DNA from: Amycolatopsis azurea DSM 43854
GTDB lineage: Bacteria; Actinomycetota; Actinomycetes; Mycobacteriales; Pseudonocardiaceae
DNA: 64,000 nucleotides
Direction of reading: 5' to 3'
Assembly (NCBI RefSeq): GCF_001995215.1
Contig: NZ_MUXN01000017.1
Coordinates: 1-64,000 of the forward strand
Shown: positions 48,737 to 57,161 of the stretch, piece by piece
Position numbering within the stretch: position 1 is the first letter of the stretch
How the letters are laid out: each line of letters begins with the position of its first letter
Program-made: the position numbers and the translations under genes
The notes under the pieces: generated by a model
What the model was told of the DNA's origin: nothing
The model's input: only the letters and a program-made list of their open reading frames with translations
Database searches by the model: none

Positions 48737-48943
48737 CTAGTCGTCGGTGGGGGTCCGCCGCGTGCGCCGGGCGGTGGCCGCCACCAGCACCACGCCGACC
48801 AGGAACGCGACGAGCCCGATCAGGAACCACAGTTTCTGCCCGGTCATGAAGCTGCCGGTCAGCACGCCGGCGCCCTGGAGCACCCAGACCCCGCCGACCA
48901 GCAGGAAGACCAGCCCGATCGTGAGCGTGACCCAGCGCTTCAT
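48737..48943 (-). CDS. Small two-helix membrane protein
   Basis: A 68-residue protein with two membrane helices (TLTIGLVFLLVGGVWVLQG and LWFLIGLVAFLVGVVLVAA) and a basic tail RRTRRTP. No family recognised, though the VG-rich pattern is common in actinobacterial 'hypothetical membrane' proteins. Monocistronic. Confidence 0.65.
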   Translation of the reverse strand: MKRWVTLTIGLVFLLVGGVWVLQGAGVLTGSFMTGQKLWFLIGLVAFLVGVVLVAATARRTRRTPTDD

Positions 48944-49010
48944 TCCCAGCTCCCAGCCTCGACGTGCCCTCCGGCGATTCTGGCAGGAGCGGCCCGGCCA
49001 GGCGAACCGA

Positions 49011-49667
49011 TCACCGGCCGCCGACGAGACCGTTGCGGTAGGCGTAGACGACGGCGTGCACCCTGTCGCGCAACCCGAGCTTCGCCAGGATCCGGGAAAC
49101 GTGGGTCTTCACCGTCTCCTCGCCCACGTGCAGCCGCTCGGCGATCTCCGCGTTGCTGGACGCGTCGGCGACCAGCAACAGCACTTCACGTTCGCGTGAG
49201 GTGAGCCGTTCCAGCTCCGCCGGTTCGGCGGCCACGGGTTCGATGCTGGTGGCGAAGGTCGACACGAGCCGCCGGGTCACCGTCGGATCGATCAGCGCGT
49301 CGCCGCGTGCGGCCACCCGCATGGCCGAGACGAGTTCCTCGGGGGCGAGGCTCTTCAACAGGAACCCGCTCGCCCCGGCCCGCAGCGCGCGGTAGACGTA
49401 CTCGTCCGAGTCGTAGGTCGTCAGCACGAGGACACGGGTGTCGTTGCCGGGCGCGGACATGATCGCCTCGGTCGCGGCCAGACCGTCCAATTTGGGCATC
49501 CGGACGTCGAGCACGGCGACGTCCGGGCGCAGCGTGGCCGCCTGCGCGACGGCTTCGCGCCCGTCCGCGGCCTCGCCGACGCAGGCGAAATCCGCCTGGG
49601 TGTCCAGCACCGCGCGCATCCCGGACCGGAACATCGCGTGGTCGTCCGCCAGCAGAACCCGGATCAC
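49011..49667 (-). CDS. NarL/LuxR-family response regulator
   Basis: A 218-residue two-component regulator: receiver with DDHAMFR (acidic pocket), phospho-Asp in VAVLDVRMP, TTYDSDE and FLLKS (Lys), and a C-terminal LuxR HTH LTSREREVLLLVADASSNAEIAERL...VKTHV. GTG 49667 follows GGAGG and overlaps the histidine kinase stop as GTGA. It pairs with that kinase. The regulon is unknown. Confidence 0.92.
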   Translation of the reverse strand: MIRVLLADDHAMFRSGMRAVLDTQADFACVGEAADGREAVAQAATLRPDVAVLDVRMPKLDGLAATEAIMSAPGNDTRVLVLTTYDSDEYVYRALRAGASGFLLKSLAPEELVSAMRVAARGDALIDPTVTRRLVSTFATSIEPVAAEPAELERLTSREREVLLLVADASSNAEIAERLHVGEETVKTHVSRILAKLGLRDRVHAVVYAYRNGLVGGR

Positions 49668-50839
49668 TCCGCCTCCAAAGGAAATCCGACTCGAACCCGC
49701 CAGTGCCGCCCGTCGTCGAGCGGCCCGCATTCCACCTGCCCGCCGAACAACGCGACCCGCTGCCTGATCCCGGCGAGGCCGCGTTTCGTCGACTCGGCGG
49801 GGGAACCCCGGTTCGGGCGGCCGATCTCGTTCGTGATGGCGAGGACGATCTCCGTCTGCCGGTAGGCGAGGTCGATCTCGACCGTCCCGCCGGAGCCGTG
49901 CCGGAGCGCGTTCGTCAGCGCCTCCTGCGCGATGCGGTACAGCGCGACGTCCACCGAGCCCGGGAGTTCCCGCGGCCCGCCGTGACTGGTCAGCCGCGCG
50001 GGCAGCCCGGCGGTGCGCAGGTTGTCGAGCAGCTCGTCGAGGTTGTCCAGCCCCGGTTGCCGTTGCGCGTCGCCGTTCTCCTTGCCGTGCAACAGATCCA
50101 GCAGGCGCCGCAGATCGGCCATCGCGGACCGGCTCGACGATTCGACGGCGGAGAGCGAACGCCGCGCGGCCGGTTCTCCCGCCGGCAGTCCGAGCCGCGC
50201 GGCGCCGGCGTGCACGCCGATCGCGCTGACGTGGTGGGAGATCACGTCGTGCAGGTCGCGGGCGATCGTCGTGCGTTCTTCGGCGACGGCGCGGCGGACC
50301 GCTTCGGCTTCGTGTTGCCGCCGTTGTTCTTCCGCACGTTGGAGATCGGCGATGTACGCGCGCCGCGCGGTCGTGTAGCGGCCGACCATCCACGGCAGCA
50401 GCCCGCTTATGCCGACGTCGATGAGCACCAGCCGCCAGTCCCGGTTGCCTCGGTCGACAGGGATGAGGATGCACGCGAAGAGCCCGATGAGCATCGCCGC
50501 CAGCGCCGCCAGCGCCGGTTTGGTCGCGAGCCAGGCGCCCGCGCGGTATCCCGCGATCAGCACGCCCGCGTTGGTGGCCTGGAGGTAGTGGTCGAACGGG
50601 TACAGCAGGAGCGGCGCGGCGACGAGCAGCGCGCCGTGCGCGGCCGAGACCCAGCCGGAATAGCGCGAAGGCCCGGCGAGCGCGGCGTTGGCGAGTATCC
50701 CGCCGATCAGCACCGCCCACGCCTGCCAGCCCTGCGAAAGCGGCGGTCCGTCGATGAGGAACAGCCCGGCGTCGGCGACCAGGCAGACGGCCGCGACCGC
50801 GCACGCCTGCCTCGCCAACGACCCGCTGATGTCCCGCAC
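49664..50839 (-). CDS. NarL-family sensor histidine kinase
   Basis: A 391-residue membrane kinase. About six helices in the first 155 residues form a sensor without a large outer loop, followed by a coiled linker, a HisKA_3 domain with phospho-His in ARDLHDVISHHVSAIGVHAG and an HATPase with QEALTNALRHG (N box), then GLAGIRQRVALFGG. Typical of the short MFS-like or 'DUF'-sensor NarX/DesK group. GTG start at 50839, 52 bases from the divergent P-loop gene. Confidence 0.92.
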   Translation of the reverse strand: MRDISGSLARQACAVAAVCLVADAGLFLIDGPPLSQGWQAWAVLIGGILANAALAGPSRYSGWVSAAHGALLVAAPLLLYPFDHYLQATNAGVLIAGYRAGAWLATKPALAALAAMLIGLFACILIPVDRGNRDWRLVLIDVGISGLLPWMVGRYTTARRAYIADLQRAEEQRRQHEAEAVRRAVAEERTTIARDLHDVISHHVSAIGVHAGAARLGLPAGEPAARRSLSAVESSSRSAMADLRRLLDLLHGKENGDAQRQPGLDNLDELLDNLRTAGLPARLTSHGGPRELPGSVDVALYRIAQEALTNALRHGSGGTVEIDLAYRQTEIVLAITNEIGRPNRGSPAESTKRGLAGIRQRVALFGGQVECGPLDDGRHWRVRVGFPLEAE

Positions 50840-50891
50840 GCGCCCAACTCTGCCCTATTTCGCTGGACAGGGGTCCCTAAGCTGAGAAGTC

Positions 50892-51965
50892 ATGGGGATC
50901 GAGAAGACGCCTGTGCTCTGGACGACCGGCGCACCGGGCGCGGGGAAATCGACCACCGCCTGGGGTGTGTACAGCCGCATCGCCGAAGCCGGCGGCAACG
51001 TCGCGTACGTCGACATCGACCAGCTCGGGCTGATCGGCCCGCCGCCGGGCGGCGGAGAAGCTTCGCACGCGATCAAAGCGGCCAATCTGCTGAGAGTGCT
51101 CGAGATTCTGCGTGGCCGGGGCGCGAGGCAACTCGTCGTGTCCGGGGTGCTCGATCCCGAAATCGGGATCGAGCCGTACTTCGAGGGCCGGGACTTCGAC
51201 GTCACGCTCGTCCGGCTGACCTGCGATCGCGACGAACTGCGGAGCCGCTTCCTCGGCCGTGGTTCGCCCGAAGGCGCTCTGCCCGACCTCTTCGAGCTGG
51301 TGGACATCTACGACCGCGCCGCTTTCGGCGAAGAGATGGACACGACCGGGCAGTGTCCGGAGGAGACCGTCGACGCGCTGTTCCGGCGGTGCGTCGTCGA
51401 AAGCGGTCCGGTCCTGCCGCCGGACGTCGTCGAGCCGCAGCCCGGACCGGTGACCGTGGTGACCGGTCCGACGGCGGTCGGCAAATCGACGGCCGCGTGG
51501 AGCGTGCTGTACGAAATGTGGCAGCAGGAGAGTCCGGTCGCCTACGCCGACATCGCGCAGTTCGGGTTCGTGCACCCGGGCCCGGATCCGGCCGTGGAGG
51601 CGGCGATCCTCGCGGCCGTCCGGCGTGGCTACCGCGAGGCCGGAGCCGAGCGCTTCATCGCCGTGGCCAGGGAATTCCTTCCCGAGCACCGGCAGGTCTT
51701 CAAGGAGGCCACCGTCGTCCACCTCGACGCGGACGACGCGACGCTCACCGAACGCGTCCGGCGCCGGGCCGAGGGCGAATCCGCGCTGCTGGCCGGTGAC
51801 GAACTCCGCGGCGCGCCACCCGGTGTGCGGGACCGGGTGGCCGCCCGTGCGATCGCCGAGGCGGCCCAGGCTCGGGACTCCGGCGGCGATCGCGTCATCC
51901 TCGACACCTCCGGACAGGAAGCCACCGAGACGGCCGCCGCGCTGAGGGCGCTCGTCCGTCAGTAA
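50892..51965 (+). CDS. Protein with two tandem P-loop kinase domains
   Basis: A 357-residue soluble protein built of two similar halves. Each starts with a Walker A: GAPGAGKST near residue 12 and GPTAVGKST near 200, then AYVDIDQLG or AYADIAQFG (acidic residue of a small-molecule kinase). The second half keeps an ADD/lid region with DADDATLTERVRRRAEG. Shape and motifs resemble adenylate-kinase/gluconate-kinase/Zeta-toxin type P-loop kinases. Whether both halves are active is unknown. TAAGCT lies 8 bases upstream of ATG 50892. Confidence 0.75.
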   Translation: MGIEKTPVLWTTGAPGAGKSTTAWGVYSRIAEAGGNVAYVDIDQLGLIGPPPGGGEASHAIKAANLLRVLEILRGRGARQLVVSGVLDPEIGIEPYFEGRDFDVTLVRLTCDRDELRSRFLGRGSPEGALPDLFELVDIYDRAAFGEEMDTTGQCPEETVDALFRRCVVESGPVLPPDVVEPQPGPVTVVTGPTAVGKSTAAWSVLYEMWQQESPVAYADIAQFGFVHPGPDPAVEAAILAAVRRGYREAGAERFIAVAREFLPEHRQVFKEATVVHLDADDATLTERVRRRAEGESALLAGDELRGAPPGVRDRVAARAIAEAAQARDSGGDRVILDTSGQEATETAAALRALVRQ

Positions 51966-52606
51966 CCGGGCGGCGGTCCGCCCTGCCCGTCCTGGCCCGG
52001 GAAGCCTTGCCCCGGTTGACCTTGCTGACCCTGGCCCGGCTGGCCCTGCTGCCGCTGACCCCGCTGGCCGCCGTTCTGGCCACGCTGGCTCTGCCCGGGG
52101 TTGCCGATGCTCGTCGCGGTCGCCTTGTCTCCGGTGACCTTGGCGTTCACCGTCACCGTCTGGCCGGTCTTGGGGTCGCCGGTCTTCTTGGTCGCCGCGT
52201 CGATCGTGTAGACCTGTTTGTAGCCGTCCTTGCTGGTCAGGCTGATGGTCGTCGCGCTGATCTCGGTCACCTCGCCGGTCTGCATCCGCTCGGTGCTGTA
52301 TCCGCCGTTGCCGTCGGAGACGACGAAATCGCCGTGCAGCGCGTCACGGGGCATACCCCCGCCGGGGCCGAAGATCATCCGGCCGCCGCCGGGTCCGCCC
52401 ATCATCTGGCCCTGTTCGGCGCCGTTCGCGGCGGTCCCGGCCCAGATCGCGGCCCCGCCACCGGCGGCGATCACCACCGCCACCCCGGCCGCGATCGCGG
52501 TCTTGCGGCCCGACCAGGCCTTCTTCGGTTCACCAGCCGGTGCGGGCGCGCCCCACGCGGCGGTCTCACCCGCCGGGGGTCCGGCGGGTTCGGTCGGTTC
52601 GGTCAT
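51959..52606 (-). CDS. Membrane-anchored DUF5666-like protein
   Basis: A 215-residue protein: a cytosolic Pro/Ala-rich lead, one helix (TAIAAGVAVVIAAGGGAAIWAG), a Gly/Met-rich outer linker, a small beta domain (GEVTEISATTISLTSKDGYKQVYTID, TVTVNAKVTG) resembling DUF5666, and a Gln/Gly-rich low-complexity end (RGQ, GQP repeats). It is divergent from the OmpR-type regulator gene. Inverted CACAG repeats upstream suggest it is a target of that regulator. Confidence 0.65.
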   Translation of the reverse strand: MTEPTEPAGPPAGETAAWGAPAPAGEPKKAWSGRKTAIAAGVAVVIAAGGGAAIWAGTAANGAEQGQMMGGPGGGRMIFGPGGGMPRDALHGDFVVSDGNGGYSTERMQTGEVTEISATTISLTSKDGYKQVYTIDAATKKTGDPKTGQTVTVNAKVTGDKATATSIGNPGQSQRGQNGGQRGQRQQGQPGQGQQGQPGQGFPGQDGQGGPPPGY

Positions 52607-52652
52607 CTGGTCGCCTCCGTGTACTCGGTTGCGGCCATGCTCGGCGCCGTCG

Positions 52653-52690
52653 CTGTGCGGAAGCTGTGCCGCCGGTGGGCGGCCGCTGTG
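52653..52690 (-). promoter_or_regulatory. Phased CTGTG repeats facing the DUF5666-like gene
   Basis: CTGTG at 52653, 52664 and 52686 (a degenerate GGTGG at 52675) keep an 11-base period. On the minus strand they read CACAG, pointing toward the start at 52606. Confidence 0.55.
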
Positions 52691-52715
52691 ATTCCCGCCC
52701 GGCCGGGTGATCGTT

Positions 52716-52742
52716 CACAGGAAACGCACAGCCGGGACACAG
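52716..52742 (+). promoter_or_regulatory. Three CACAG direct repeats at 11-bp spacing before the OmpR-type regulator gene
   Basis: CACAG at 52716, 52727 and 52738, exactly 11 bases apart, end 33 bases before the ATG. This is the usual layout of OmpR/PhoP-family half-sites, bound head to tail on one face of the helix. Confidence 0.65.
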
Positions 52743-52775
52743 AGAGGGCTCATCGGCGCCGCCCAGGATGGCACC

Positions 52776-53525
52776 ATGACCAGTGTGAACCTCCCCTCGT
52801 CCGGTTCCGCGAAGGCAGGCCTGCGCCGTGCCGACGGCAGCCCCGTGCGCGTGCTGGTCGTCGACGACGAGGCGACCTTGTCCGAGCTCGTGTCGATGGC
52901 CCTGCGCATGGAGGGCTGGGACATCCGCACCGCCGGTGACGGCACCGAGGCCGTCCGCGTGGCCAGGGAATTCCGGCCGGACGCGGTGGTCCTCGACGTC
53001 ATGCTGCCGGACATGAGCGGCCTCGACGTCCTGCGCCGCCTGCGGTCCGAGGTGCCCAACCTGCCGGTGCTGTTCCTGACCGCGAAGGACGCGGTGGAGG
53101 ACCGGATCGCCGGGCTCACGGCGGGCGGCGACGACTACGTCACCAAGCCGTTCAGCCTGGAGGAGGTCGCGCTGAGACTGCGCGCGCTGCTGCGGCGTGC
53201 GGGCGGGGTCGCCGGGCCGAGCGGGTCGACGCTGGTCGTCGGCGACCTGACCCTGGACGAGGACAGCCGCGAGGTGCACCGCGGCGGCGATCTCGTGCCG
53301 CTGACCGCGACCGAGTTCGAACTGCTGCGCTACCTCATGCGCAATCCGAAGCGCGTGCTGTCGAAGGCGCAGATCCTGGACCGGGTGTGGAGCTACGACT
53401 TCGGCGGCCAGGCCAACATCGTCGAGCTGTACATTTCCTACCTCCGCAAGAAGATCGACGCCGACAGGGAACCGATGATCCACACGATGCGCGGCGCCGG
53501 GTATGTCCTCAAGCCCGCGGGGTAG
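52776..53525 (+). CDS. OmpR/PhoB-family response regulator
   Basis: A 249-residue regulator with a receiver (VLVVDDEATL, VVLDVMLPDMSG with phospho-Asp, FLTAKD, DDYVTKPFS) and a C-terminal winged helix (EVHRGGDLVPLTATEFELLRYLMRNPKRVLSKAQILDRVW, in parts; RKKID...TMRGAGYVL). It resembles TcrA/TrcR-type regulators. The histidine kinase gene starts inside its last codons. CACAG repeats upstream suggest autoregulation and control of the divergent gene. Confidence 0.93.
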   Translation: MTSVNLPSSGSAKAGLRRADGSPVRVLVVDDEATLSELVSMALRMEGWDIRTAGDGTEAVRVAREFRPDAVVLDVMLPDMSGLDVLRRLRSEVPNLPVLFLTAKDAVEDRIAGLTAGGDDYVTKPFSLEEVALRLRALLRRAGGVAGPSGSTLVVGDLTLDEDSREVHRGGDLVPLTATEFELLRYLMRNPKRVLSKAQILDRVWSYDFGGQANIVELYISYLRKKIDADREPMIHTMRGAGYVLKPAG

Positions 53526-54975
53526 GCGGCCTTGGTCCCTGCGGCGGCGCCTGATCGCGCAGGTCGCGGGGCTGCTCGCGCTCGTCTGCCTGGTGGTGGG
53601 CGTGGTGACCGAACTGGCGTTGCGGGACTTCCTGATCGGCCAGCTCGACGCCCGGCTCCACGAGACCAGTGAACGCGCGAGCCGTCCGCCGCCACCGGGC
53701 CGTCCCGGCGGGGAAAGGGTTCCGGAGGGCCTGCGCGCGTACGGGCAGAGCACCGGGTCGCTGTTCGTGAACGTGTTCCCGGACGGACGCGTGCTCGCCG
53801 CCGTGCTCCGGTCCAGCTACGACGCGAAGGTCACCGACCCGTTCCCCCACGACGAGATCAGCCCTGCCCAGGTCGCCACTCTTGTGCGGTCGGGGCTGAG
53901 CAACGAACCTCGCGACGTGGAACTCGGGTCGCTCGGGGAGTACCGCGTGGTCGCGAAACAGATGTCCAACGGCGGCGTCTCGATCACCGGGCTGCCCACC
54001 AAGGACGTCACGGACACGTTGTGGAACCTCGGTTTCATCTTCGGCGGGGTGGCCGTCGGCGGCATCCTGCTGGCGGGCGCGCTCGGCGCGGTGACCGTGC
54101 GGCGCACCATGAAACCCCTCGACCGGCTGGCCGCCACCGCGACCAGGGTCTCGGAACTCCCGCTCGACCGCGGCGAGGTCGCGCTGTCCGAACGAGTGTC
54201 CGAAGTGGACACCGACCCGCGGACCGAGGTCGGCAAGGTCGGGTTCGCGCTCAACCGCATGCTTGGCCACATCTCGAACGCGCTTTCCGCCCGCCAGGCC
54301 AGTGAAAGCCGGGTGCGCAGGTTCGTCGCGGACGCCAGTCACGAACTGCGGACCCCGCTCGCGGCCATCCGCGGCTACGCGGAACTCACCCGGTGGTCCG
54401 GTTCCGAGGTGCCGCCGGACATCGCGTTCGCGATGGGCCGGGTGGAGTCGGAATCGACGCGGATGACCGGTCTGGTCGAGGATCTGCTGCTGCTCGCGCG
54501 GCTTGACTCCGGCCGCCCGGTGGTGCACCAGCCGGTCGATCTCTCGCGCCTGGTCGCGGACGCCGTCGCCGACGCGCACGTCGCCGGGCCGGAGCACGAA
54601 TGGCGGCTGGAGGTCCCGCCGGAGCCGATCACCGTCCTCGGCGACGCGGATCAGCTGCACCAGGTGGTGATCAACCTGCTGGGCAACGCGCGCACGCACA
54701 CCCCGGCGGGCACCGAGGTCGCCACCTCACTGTCCATTGTGGACTCGACGGTCACACTGTCCATTGTCGACTCCGGACCGGGGATCCCGCCGGAGATCCT
54801 TCCCGAGGTCTTCGAACGTTTCGCCCGCGGCGACGACTCACGGTCGCGGGCGGCGGGCAGCACCGGGCTCGGCTTGGCCATCGTCGCGGCCGTCGTCGCC
54901 GCGCACGGCGGGCAGGTCGGGGTCACCAGCCGTCCGGGGCGGACGGAGTTCCGGGTCGTGCTGCGGGCGGGCTGA
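53503..54975 (+). CDS. OmpR-system sensor histidine kinase
   Basis: A 490-residue kinase: helix at about 20-42, an outer sensor domain of about 130 residues, a second helix (LGFIFGGVAVGGILLAGALG) near 175, HAMP with TMKPLDRLAATATRVSELPLD, HisKA with DASHELRTPLAAIRGYAEL (phospho-His), and HATPase with LHQVVINLLGNARTHTPAG, SGPGIPPE and TGLGLAIVAAVVAAHGG. The ATG at 53503 overlaps the regulator's end by 23 bases. Its ligand is unknown. Confidence 0.93.
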   Translation: MSSSPRGRRPWSLRRRLIAQVAGLLALVCLVVGVVTELALRDFLIGQLDARLHETSERASRPPPPGRPGGERVPEGLRAYGQSTGSLFVNVFPDGRVLAAVLRSSYDAKVTDPFPHDEISPAQVATLVRSGLSNEPRDVELGSLGEYRVVAKQMSNGGVSITGLPTKDVTDTLWNLGFIFGGVAVGGILLAGALGAVTVRRTMKPLDRLAATATRVSELPLDRGEVALSERVSEVDTDPRTEVGKVGFALNRMLGHISNALSARQASESRVRRFVADASHELRTPLAAIRGYAELTRWSGSEVPPDIAFAMGRVESESTRMTGLVEDLLLLARLDSGRPVVHQPVDLSRLVADAVADAHVAGPEHEWRLEVPPEPITVLGDADQLHQVVINLLGNARTHTPAGTEVATSLSIVDSTVTLSIVDSGPGIPPEILPEVFERFARGDDSRSRAAGSTGLGLAIVAAVVAAHGGQVGVTSRPGRTEFRVVLRAG

Positions 54976-54976
54976 C

Positions 54977-55867
54977 TCAGGGAGTCCACTCGCTGTTCGC
55001 GCCGCACAGGATGACGCACGGCAGCTCGCCCTCGGTCCGCCCGGCCAGCCACGCGGCGAACCCGACCGCGGCGGCCGGTTCGACGGCGAGGCGGAACTCC
55101 TCCCAGAGCCGGTCCCGCGCGGCGAGCAGCTCCGCGTCGCTGACCAGCACGGACGTCACCCGATCGCGGAGCGCGGCGAACGGCACGTCGCCGACCCGGG
55201 TCGCGCCCAGCGCCGACGCCGCCACCGAGTCGATCTCCACGTCCACCGGCTCACCCGCCTCCAGCGCCGCGCCGAGCGCGCGGCACCGCTCCGGTTCGAC
55301 GGCGAACGTCGGCAACCCGGCCAGCGAAGTCCCCGCGACCAGGCCGCCACCGCCGACCGCGACCAGGAACGCGTCGACGTCCGGCGCGTCCTGCACCACT
55401 TCGGCCGCGACAGTGCCCTGACCGGCGACGACGGCAGGGTCGTCGTACGCGTGCAGGTACCGCGTACCCGGCTCAGAGGCGGCTTCGAGCGCCTTCGCGG
55501 CCGCCTCGGCGTACGTCGCGCCATGACGGACGAGCTTCGCGCCCGCGGCCTCGATGCGATCCGTCTTCGCCTGCGGAGCCGACTCCGGCACGTACACCGT
55601 CGCAGGCAGATGCAGCAGCGAAGCCGCCGTCGCCACGCCCAGCCCGTGGTTGCCGCCGGACGCCGTCAGCACCCGCTCCGGCAACGGGCCGCTCACCAGC
55701 GCGTTCACCGCGCCCCGCAGTTTGAACGACCCGCTCCGCTGGAGATGCTCCAGCTTGAGGACCAGCGGCCGCCCGTCGACCTCGGCGCGCAGCACCGGCG
55801 TGCGTCGCACGAACGGGTGGACGGCTTCGGCGGCTTTGAGGACATCTGCCCAGGTCGGAGTACTCAT
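54977..55867 (-). CDS. PLP-dependent threonine/serine dehydratase-like enzyme
   Basis: A 296-residue fold-II enzyme that deaminates threonine or serine to 2-oxo acids, or racemises serine. It has RTPVLRAEVDGRPLVLKLEHLQRSGSFKLRGAVNAL (in parts) with the PLP Lys, TASGGNHGLGVATAA and VGGGGLVAG for phosphate, and GANSEWTP at the end. No ACT regulatory domain, so it is the short catabolic type. ATG 55867 is right before the first helix. Convergent with the kinase gene. Confidence 0.85.
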   Translation of the reverse strand: MSTPTWADVLKAAEAVHPFVRRTPVLRAEVDGRPLVLKLEHLQRSGSFKLRGAVNALVSGPLPERVLTASGGNHGLGVATAASLLHLPATVYVPESAPQAKTDRIEAAGAKLVRHGATYAEAAAKALEAASEPGTRYLHAYDDPAVVAGQGTVAAEVVQDAPDVDAFLVAVGGGGLVAGTSLAGLPTFAVEPERCRALGAALEAGEPVDVEIDSVAASALGATRVGDVPFAALRDRVTSVLVSDAELLAARDRLWEEFRLAVEPAAAVGFAAWLAGRTEGELPCVILCGANSEWTP

Positions 55868-55913
55868 ACCCCCCACTGTCCTCCATGCTTGGACGGGAGT
55901 GTCTACACTGGTA

Positions 55914-56005
55914 CCCGGATCCCGCGCGGCGTCCATCTTGTGAACCTCCCCAGGGCCGGAAGGCAGCAAGGATAAGCAAGCTCTGACGGGTGCGCGGGAT
56001 CCGCC
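55914..56005 (+). ncRNA. ffs: Signal recognition particle 4.5S RNA
   Basis: The conserved Ffh-binding loop is present (CAGGGCCGGAAGGCAGCAAGG, in two pieces: CCCAGGGCCGGAAGG then CAGCAAGG) and the ends pair as GGATCCCGCGC with GCGCGGGATCC, giving the usual 90-base hairpin. Ends are approximate. TACACT about 55904-55909 may be the -10. dnaX follows 1.2 kb later, as in many actinobacteria. Confidence 0.92.
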
Positions 56006-56011
56006 TTCATT

Positions 56012-56030
56012 TTCGGGGTGCGACCCCGAA
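56012..56030 (+). terminator. Hairpin after ffs
   Basis: TTCGGGGTGCGACCCCGAA is a perfect 7-base-arm hairpin just after the RNA, with a T-run before it. Confidence 0.6.
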
Positions 56031-56119
56031 CCCGCCCGGAGGGCTTCGCCCCCGGACCCCCACGGTTGGTCGCTTGGGTGGTCGCGTGCGGTTCTGAAGC
56101 GGTCTCGGGTGCGAGTGGT

Positions 56120-56172
56120 GTTGCGAAAGCCACTTTCGCAACGCTGAAGGTTGCGAAAGTGGCTTTCGCAAC
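56120..56172. repeat. Twin TTGCGAAAG palindromes
   Basis: GTTGCGAAAGccaCTTTCGCAAC (56120-56142) and the same element with a tgg centre (56150-56172) are each palindromes and are reverse complements of each other, able to form a larger cruciform. No gene fits 56031-56298. Confidence 0.75.
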
Positions 56173-56227
56173 GCTCGCAGGTGGGCCGGGTGCCAGCCGC
56201 AGCGTCACCTTTGCACAGGTCAGGGTG

Positions 56228-56273
56228 GTCGTGAGTGGTAAGTGTCGTTCTAACGCGACTTACCACTCACGAC
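56228..56273. terminator. Long palindrome at the 3' end of the spermidine-synthase-like gene
   Basis: GTCGTGAGTGGTAAGT and its complement, 16-20 bases per arm with a 6-base loop, lie 26 bases past the stop of the leftward gene. The outer arm GTCGTGAG is shared with 15556. Confidence 0.7.
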
Positions 56274-56298
56274 CCGCTGCACCGACCGCTCACCGGAC

Positions 56299-57132
56299 CT
56301 AGAAGATTCCGAAGACGTCCTTCGGTGGCACAGGCGACGGCAGGGCTTCGGCGTCGGTGATGGCCTTCGCCTTACCTTGCAGGTCACGCAGGTCTTGGCC
56401 CGCGACGCAGCGCGCGGGGTAGGCCGAGGAAGCGGCCCGGCGGGTCAGGTCCGTGACCGGCAGTTCGACGCGGGAAGCGGCGACCACGATGTTCCCGAAC
56501 CGGCGGCCCCGGAGGACGCCCGGCTCCGCCAGCAGCGCCACATGCGGGAACGACGTCGCCACCGTCGCCAGAAACCGGCGAAGGAACGGCAGGTTCGGGC
56601 CGTCCGAGACATTGGCGACGTAGGTACCGGCCGGGCGGAGGACGCGCGCGATCTCGTTCGTGAACTCGACGGTCGCGAGCCCGCCGGCCAGGACACCCCG
56701 CTCGAAGGCGTCCACGATGACCAGGTCGGCCGAAGCGTCGTACCGGGCGGAGACGCCTTCGCGGCCGTCGCCGACACGCACCTTCAGCCCCTTCAGGCCC
56801 AGCTGCTCGCGGACGAGCGCGACGAGTTCGCCGTCGGCGTCGAACACCAGCTGCCGCGAGCGCGGCCGCGCGGCGGCGATGTAGCGGGGGAGCGTGCAGG
56901 CCGCCCCGCCGACGTGCAGCACGTCGAGCGGGCCTTCGCCGAGGCAGTCGACGACGTCGGCGATGCGGCGGATGTAGTCGAACTCGAGATCGGTGGGATC
57001 GTCCAGGTTGACGTGCGACTGGGCGACACCGTCGACCGAGATCGTCCAGGCGTTGAGGCGGTCCGCGTCGCGGAGCAGTTCGGCGGTGCCGAAGCGGACG
57101 GGATACGTGCCGGGGGTCGGTGCCGGTCTCAC
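56299..57132 (-). CDS. Spermidine synthase-like methyltransferase-fold protein
   Basis: A 277-residue Rossmann-fold protein of the spermidine/spermine synthase-like group: SHVNLDDPTDLEFDYIRRI, LDVLHVGGAACTLPRYI (nucleotide binding), QLVFDADGELVALVREQLGLK, a DGREGV loop and LVIVDAFERG, with FTNEIARVLRPAGTYVANV. The decarboxylated-SAM and putrescine residues are not clearly kept, so it may be a methyltransferase or a non-enzymatic relative. GTG start at 57132 with GGGAGG upstream. It is divergent from dnaX. Confidence 0.75.
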   Translation of the reverse strand: MRPAPTPGTYPVRFGTAELLRDADRLNAWTISVDGVAQSHVNLDDPTDLEFDYIRRIADVVDCLGEGPLDVLHVGGAACTLPRYIAAARPRSRQLVFDADGELVALVREQLGLKGLKVRVGDGREGVSARYDASADLVIVDAFERGVLAGGLATVEFTNEIARVLRPAGTYVANVSDGPNLPFLRRFLATVATSFPHVALLAEPGVLRGRRFGNIVVAASRVELPVTDLTRRAASSAYPARCVAGQDLRDLQGKAKAITDAEALPSPVPPKDVFGIF

Positions 57133-57161
57133 CTGTCGGGCCCTCCCGGTAGTCTCGCCGC

